A DNA stretch of 6,121 bases from Sphingobacterium thalpophilum (GTDB lineage Bacteria; Bacteroidota; Bacteroidia; Flavobacteriales; Flavobacteriaceae). Positions 3,133-6,121 of this stretch are shown here, in pieces. Every line of letters begins with the position of its first letter. Position 1 is the first letter of the stretch. The stretch lies in contig CALPOS020000132.1 in assembly GCA_943325255.2 (NCBI GenBank), forward strand, positions 1 through 6,121, written 5' to 3'. The position numbers and the translations under genes are program-made. The notes beneath the pieces were generated by a model that saw nothing but the letters and a program-made list of their open reading frames with translations, did no database searches and was not told the origin of the DNA.

Positions 3133-6121
3133 TTAATGAATAACTTTCTTTGTTACTTCAATACCATTATCCAATTTGATTTTAGCAAGATAAACGCCTT
3201 GTGCAAATCCAAATCTAGTGATGAGTTCATTGGTTACTTCCGAAGGATTGTATTTTTGAATCAGTTTTCCTGAAATGTCAAATAATTCGATAGCTACGAT
3301 GTTCTGGCTGCTTTTTATTTGTAACTCATGGTTGAAAACAAATGCTGTTACGTTTTGATTGGCGTCAAATTCACTGGTATCTAAAGAAGTATCTGTATAA
3401 CGAAGTAAAAATCGGTCATTGAAGGTTCCTGCTTCAGAGGTGAAAGTATATGGACTTGCTTTCAAATCGTGAATGATGTTTAATTGTCGGTCTTCAATAT
3501 AAATGTCTTGCGTCTCAAATAAGCCATCTACTGCGTCAAGACCAATAGAATAGGTATCCTGAACTATAGACTTAAATCCTAGAGCTACTTGATCTTCTAC
3601 TTCAAAAGGCGTTGGTCTTCCTTGAATGATGAGTTTGCGATCAGGTATTACAGAGTAAAGCAACATACCTGATTCATCAATCGGAACGCCGTCATACATG
3701 CGATCATAATCTAAAGTTGCTCCTGGCAGATAACCCACCAGAATTTGGCTAAAACTGCCGCTGCTGCTAATTAAATCTAACCAAATACGACTTTTTTCTG
3801 CAGTGGTATTTTCTCGTGGCGAATTGACCGAGTGGTTACTATTTCTAAAAAACACGTTATTGCTGCCAGCGACTCTCATCGAGTTCTTAAATGTAACTGG
3901 TGCTCCAGTAGCTGCCGTACCTTTACTTTTCGCGAAAAATCCTTGACCCGAGGCAATAAAACCATTTGGTGTTACGCCTCCAGTTCCGGCAATAATTCCT
4001 CTAGAACCGACAGCTCCAAGACTATTCCACGCCGCATAATCGTTGCTATTGTAGTTAAGTGCAAAACTTCCGTAAAATGGATTAGAATATTGACCAAGTG
4101 TTCCGATAGGTGAATTATGCGTCCAGAAGTAAATGGTACCGTCTATGACTGGCACATTTGCAGGATCGGTTAGAAATGCTTGTGCATCAAGAGCTGAAGG
4201 ATACGGATTGCCTAACAAATTGTATTTATCATCGTTAACTGCTAGAGCTAATGTTCCGTGATAAATTGGTGCTGAAATGATTCCGTTATTTGGCGTACCG
4301 ACAAAGTTGGCGGTGTAGGGTGTTGTTGTTCCTGCGATAGGTGAAAAGGTTTGTGGAGCTCGAACGCAATATCCTTTTAGCGGATCCATGACGGTGGCTG
4401 CGGTTTCGTATGCCCAATTACCTCCGGCGTTACTCACTGTTGGAATCCAGCTGAAATATTTGTCGGACAAAGTATCAGGAGATAAGCCGCCAACACCTCC
4501 CAGCGTAAAATTGGAAGCCAATGTTAGTGGGGAGCCCCAATAAGTATAGTCAAAGCGATACATCGGTTGCGTTATTCTTTCTACCGTGATAATCCCAGAA
4601 TTGGTTGCGGCGTCATTTATTTGAACTAAGCTCGCATTGTTATTAAACTTAAGGGTTCCCGGCGCGGTAACGGTTAAGCCATCATCTAGAATCAATGCGT
4701 CTGGACCGTTAAAGACCACATCTCCGCCAGTCACGGTGCAACTGCAACCAGATAAATTTCCTGATGAAGTGTAATTGCCGGTGAATGTTAAACTCGAGTT
4801 TCCAGTGGGTACTGACGGACTCCAACTTGTTCCATTCCATGTAGATCCTGCGAAGGTGATGGTTCCGATGCTCGTTCGAGTACAACCAGTTCCAGCGGTT
4901 GTTAATGTGGCAGTATAAACTCTGGCGATTGAAGATCTTGCGTATATGGTAGGTTGGTTTAAATGCACAAGCGGATTATACACTGTTGTTGCTGTTGCAT
5001 CGGTATATAATTCTGTCACTGGTGACCAGGTGATTGGGTTTTCGAAACCGAAAGTGATAACAGGTCTATTGCCATTGGTCGTGCCAGTTAATGCTCCAAA
5101 AGTTCCTCCGCCAGTTCTAGAGATGGTGCTGGTCACGGCTGGTGTTATTACTTGCACCGTACTAGCCAAACCTGCTGTACCGGTATGTCTTATTTCTACT
5201 ACTACATTAGAAGTACCATCCCATGCAAACGGCGTACTGAATGTATGCGTGTTTACACCAAGAGTTGGAACTAAGTTGGCTGCACTAAAAACGTTGGTAA
5301 ACGCCGGTGTTAAATATGTTGTAGTTAAAACAGTTGCAGTCGTATTTGCCATTCTTAAATCGTAAGTGGTCATGGGAGCAGGCTGTGCTGTAGTCACATT
5401 AAAAGCAATTGAAGTAAAATTTCCGCCCGCAATTCCTGCGGCATGTAATTCCGCTTTTGTAATGAGGTACTGGATCTTAACTTCTGTAGTTGTTCCTTGT
5501 CGGTACGGCGTGTTTGCAGCAACGGATAGTACGCCTGCAAAAGTACCCGCAGTTCCTGTTCCTATGTTTGGAGAAGCACTAAACGCCTGAATCGTATTCG
5601 GGCAAAGTGCTACTGAATTTGGAGATACCGTAATCGTGGCTGGCAGCGGATTGACAGTCACAATAACGTCTTTTGTTTTTATACAAGAAGTAGGGGAAGT
5701 TCCTGTTACCGTATAGGTTGTGGTAACTACCGGCGTTGCGATTACTGATGCGCCAGTGGTTGCGCTTAAACCCGTTGCTGGACTCCAAGTGTATACATAC
5801 GTCAAATCTGTGCTTGATGCGTTAAGGGTCAAACTGCTTCCGTTGCAAAGCGGCGAATTTGGTGTCAATGTAATATCTGCTGGTCTGGTACCTGCGAATT
5901 CATCAGCTCCGATATCTGGTGTAGTAACACTTCTTGCGGCAGCATCGTAGTCATCTAGAATAGCAACTGGTGTTCCTCCAGATTCGATGTCAGTACATCC
6001 CGCAACAATATGTAAATCGGCAGTCGCCGTATTGGTAAATGGAACTGCTATTCCGGAATAACTGTTGGTGTCTCCACCGGAAGTGGTTTTCCATGCAGCA
6101 AATGTTCTGTCCGTGGCGTTG
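3133..6121 (-). CDS. T9SS sorting-domain surface protein, multi-domain, 5' end outside window
   Basis: The frame is open from the right edge to a TAA at 3133-3135, giving 995 visible residues numbered from the edge. The N-terminus is missing. Residues 1-75 look like the end of a beta-helix-type domain closing in PDIGADEF (68-75). Residues 82-158 form an Ig/PKD-like domain (TWSPATGLS, TTTYTVTGT, final VTVNPLP). A second Ig-like domain starts around 159 (ITVSPNSVALCPNT) and resumes at about 363 (ITWSPVTELYTD) after a probable jelly-roll insert at about 185-360. Residues from about 420 carry STWNGTSWSPSVPTGN, then YTYWGSPLT (525-533) and GNPYPSALDA (637-646), motifs typical of flavobacterial secreted proteins. 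The end holds EKSRIWLDL, FNDRFLLRYTD and a final domain from about 915 with ELFDISGKLI and a lysine-rich GIEVTKKVIH terminus. This fits a T9SS C-terminal sorting domain, best matching the type C class by memory. The protein should cross the outer membrane through T9SS, and may be anchored or released. No catalytic domain is visible, so adhesin or surface-scaffold roles are only guesses. Threonine, serine and glycine dominate the middle. Confidence 0.93.
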   Translation of the reverse strand, partial: NATDRTFAAWKTTSGGDTNSYSGIAVPFTNTATADLHIVAGCTDIESGGTPVAILDDYDAAARSVTTPDIGADEFAGTRPADITLTPNSPLCNGSSLTLNASSTDLTYVYTWSPATGLSATTGASVIATPVVTTTYTVTGTSPTSCIKTKDVIVTVNPLPATITVSPNSVALCPNTIQAFSASPNIGTGTAGTFAGVLSVAANTPYRQGTTTEVKIQYLITKAELHAAGIAGGNFTSIAFNVTTAQPAPMTTYDLRMANTTATVLTTTYLTPAFTNVFSAANLVPTLGVNTHTFSTPFAWDGTSNVVVEIRHTGTAGLASTVQVITPAVTSTISRTGGGTFGALTGTTNGNRPVITFGFENPITWSPVTELYTDATATTVYNPLVHLNQPTIYARSSIARVYTATLTTAGTGCTRTSIGTITFAGSTWNGTSWSPSVPTGNSSLTFTGNYTSSGNLSGCSCTVTGGDVVFNGPDALILDDGLTVTAPGTLKFNNNASLVQINDAATNSGIITVERITQPMYRFDYTYWGSPLTLASNFTLGGVGGLSPDTLSDKYFSWIPTVSNAGGNWAYETAATVMDPLKGYCVRAPQTFSPIAGTTTPYTANFVGTPNNGIISAPIYHGTLALAVNDDKYNLLGNPYPSALDAQAFLTDPANVPVIDGTIYFWTHNSPIGTLGQYSNPFYGSFALNYNSNDYAAWNSLGAVGSRGIIAGTGGVTPNGFIASGQGFFAKSKGTAATGAPVTFKNSMRVAGSNNVFFRNSNHSVNSPRENTTAEKSRIWLDLISSSGSFSQILVGYLPGATLDYDRMYDGVPIDESGMLLYSVIPDRKLIIQGRPTPFEVEDQVALGFKSIVQDTYSIGLDAVDGLFETQDIYIEDRQLNIIHDLKASPYTFTSEAGTFNDRFLLRYTDTSLDTSEFDANQNVTAFVFNHELQIKSSQNIVAIELFDISGKLIQKYNPSEVTNELITRFGFAQGVYLAKIKLDNGIEVTKKVIH

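Noticed and set aside
3073..3273. 66-codon + strand reading frame overlapping the end of the minus-strand gene
   Set aside because: It begins at a TTG next to a terminator, overlaps the well-supported sorting domain in antisense and has no recognisable features.
5579..5788. 69-codon minus-strand frame within the T9SS gene
   Set aside because: It is an alternative frame on the same strand inside a frame that encodes a clear Ig-like domain.
4946..5950. Run of + strand open frames (4946-5365, 5366-5590, 5720-5950)
   Set aside because: They are antisense to a Thr/Ser/Ala/Val-rich coding region, whose codons rarely give stops on the other strand. The products are Val-rich with no domain pattern.

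Overview
The window looks like chromosomal DNA of a member of the Bacteroidota, most likely Flavobacterium or a close relative in the Flavobacteriaceae. Four things point there: an S46 dipeptidyl-peptidase of the Bacteroidota type, a large secreted protein with a type IX secretion (T9SS) C-terminal sorting domain, AT-rich leaders without a Shine-Dalgarno sequence, and flavobacterial-style structured repeats between genes. I see no tRNA, rRNA, CRISPR array, transposase, phage gene or resistance gene.

Layout. Positions 2-193 (+) hold the last 63 codons of a gene cut by the left edge. It encodes an 18-residue tandem repeat (54 bp in DNA) and is followed by a small hairpin and a strong intrinsic terminator (271-299). 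Positions 194-655 have no gene, but carry a compact structured element (329-404) and a long AT-rich inverted repeat (408-499) before the leader of the next gene. Positions 656-2806 (+) encode a complete, exported S46 serine dipeptidyl-peptidase, DPP7-like by its specificity position. Positions 2807-3132 separate two converging genes. They hold two near-identical terminators, a perfect 18-bp inverted repeat, a further small hairpin and several short 8-9 bp tandem motifs. Positions 3133 to the right edge (-) encode the last 995 residues of a very large modular T9SS cargo protein. Its start lies outside the window, and the apparent start near 5868 is only an internal TTG.

How the parts relate. 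No operon is visible: the two main genes converge and each complete transcript end has its own terminator. The peptidase probably removes dipeptides from peptides in the periplasm, and the large protein is probably exposed on or released from the cell surface. Both fit a protein- or polymer-degrading surface lifestyle, but nothing here links them functionally. I did not find a clearly new multi-gene system. The items most worth checking are the structured element at 329-404, the repeat and hairpin cluster between the convergent genes, and the truncated 18-residue repeat protein.
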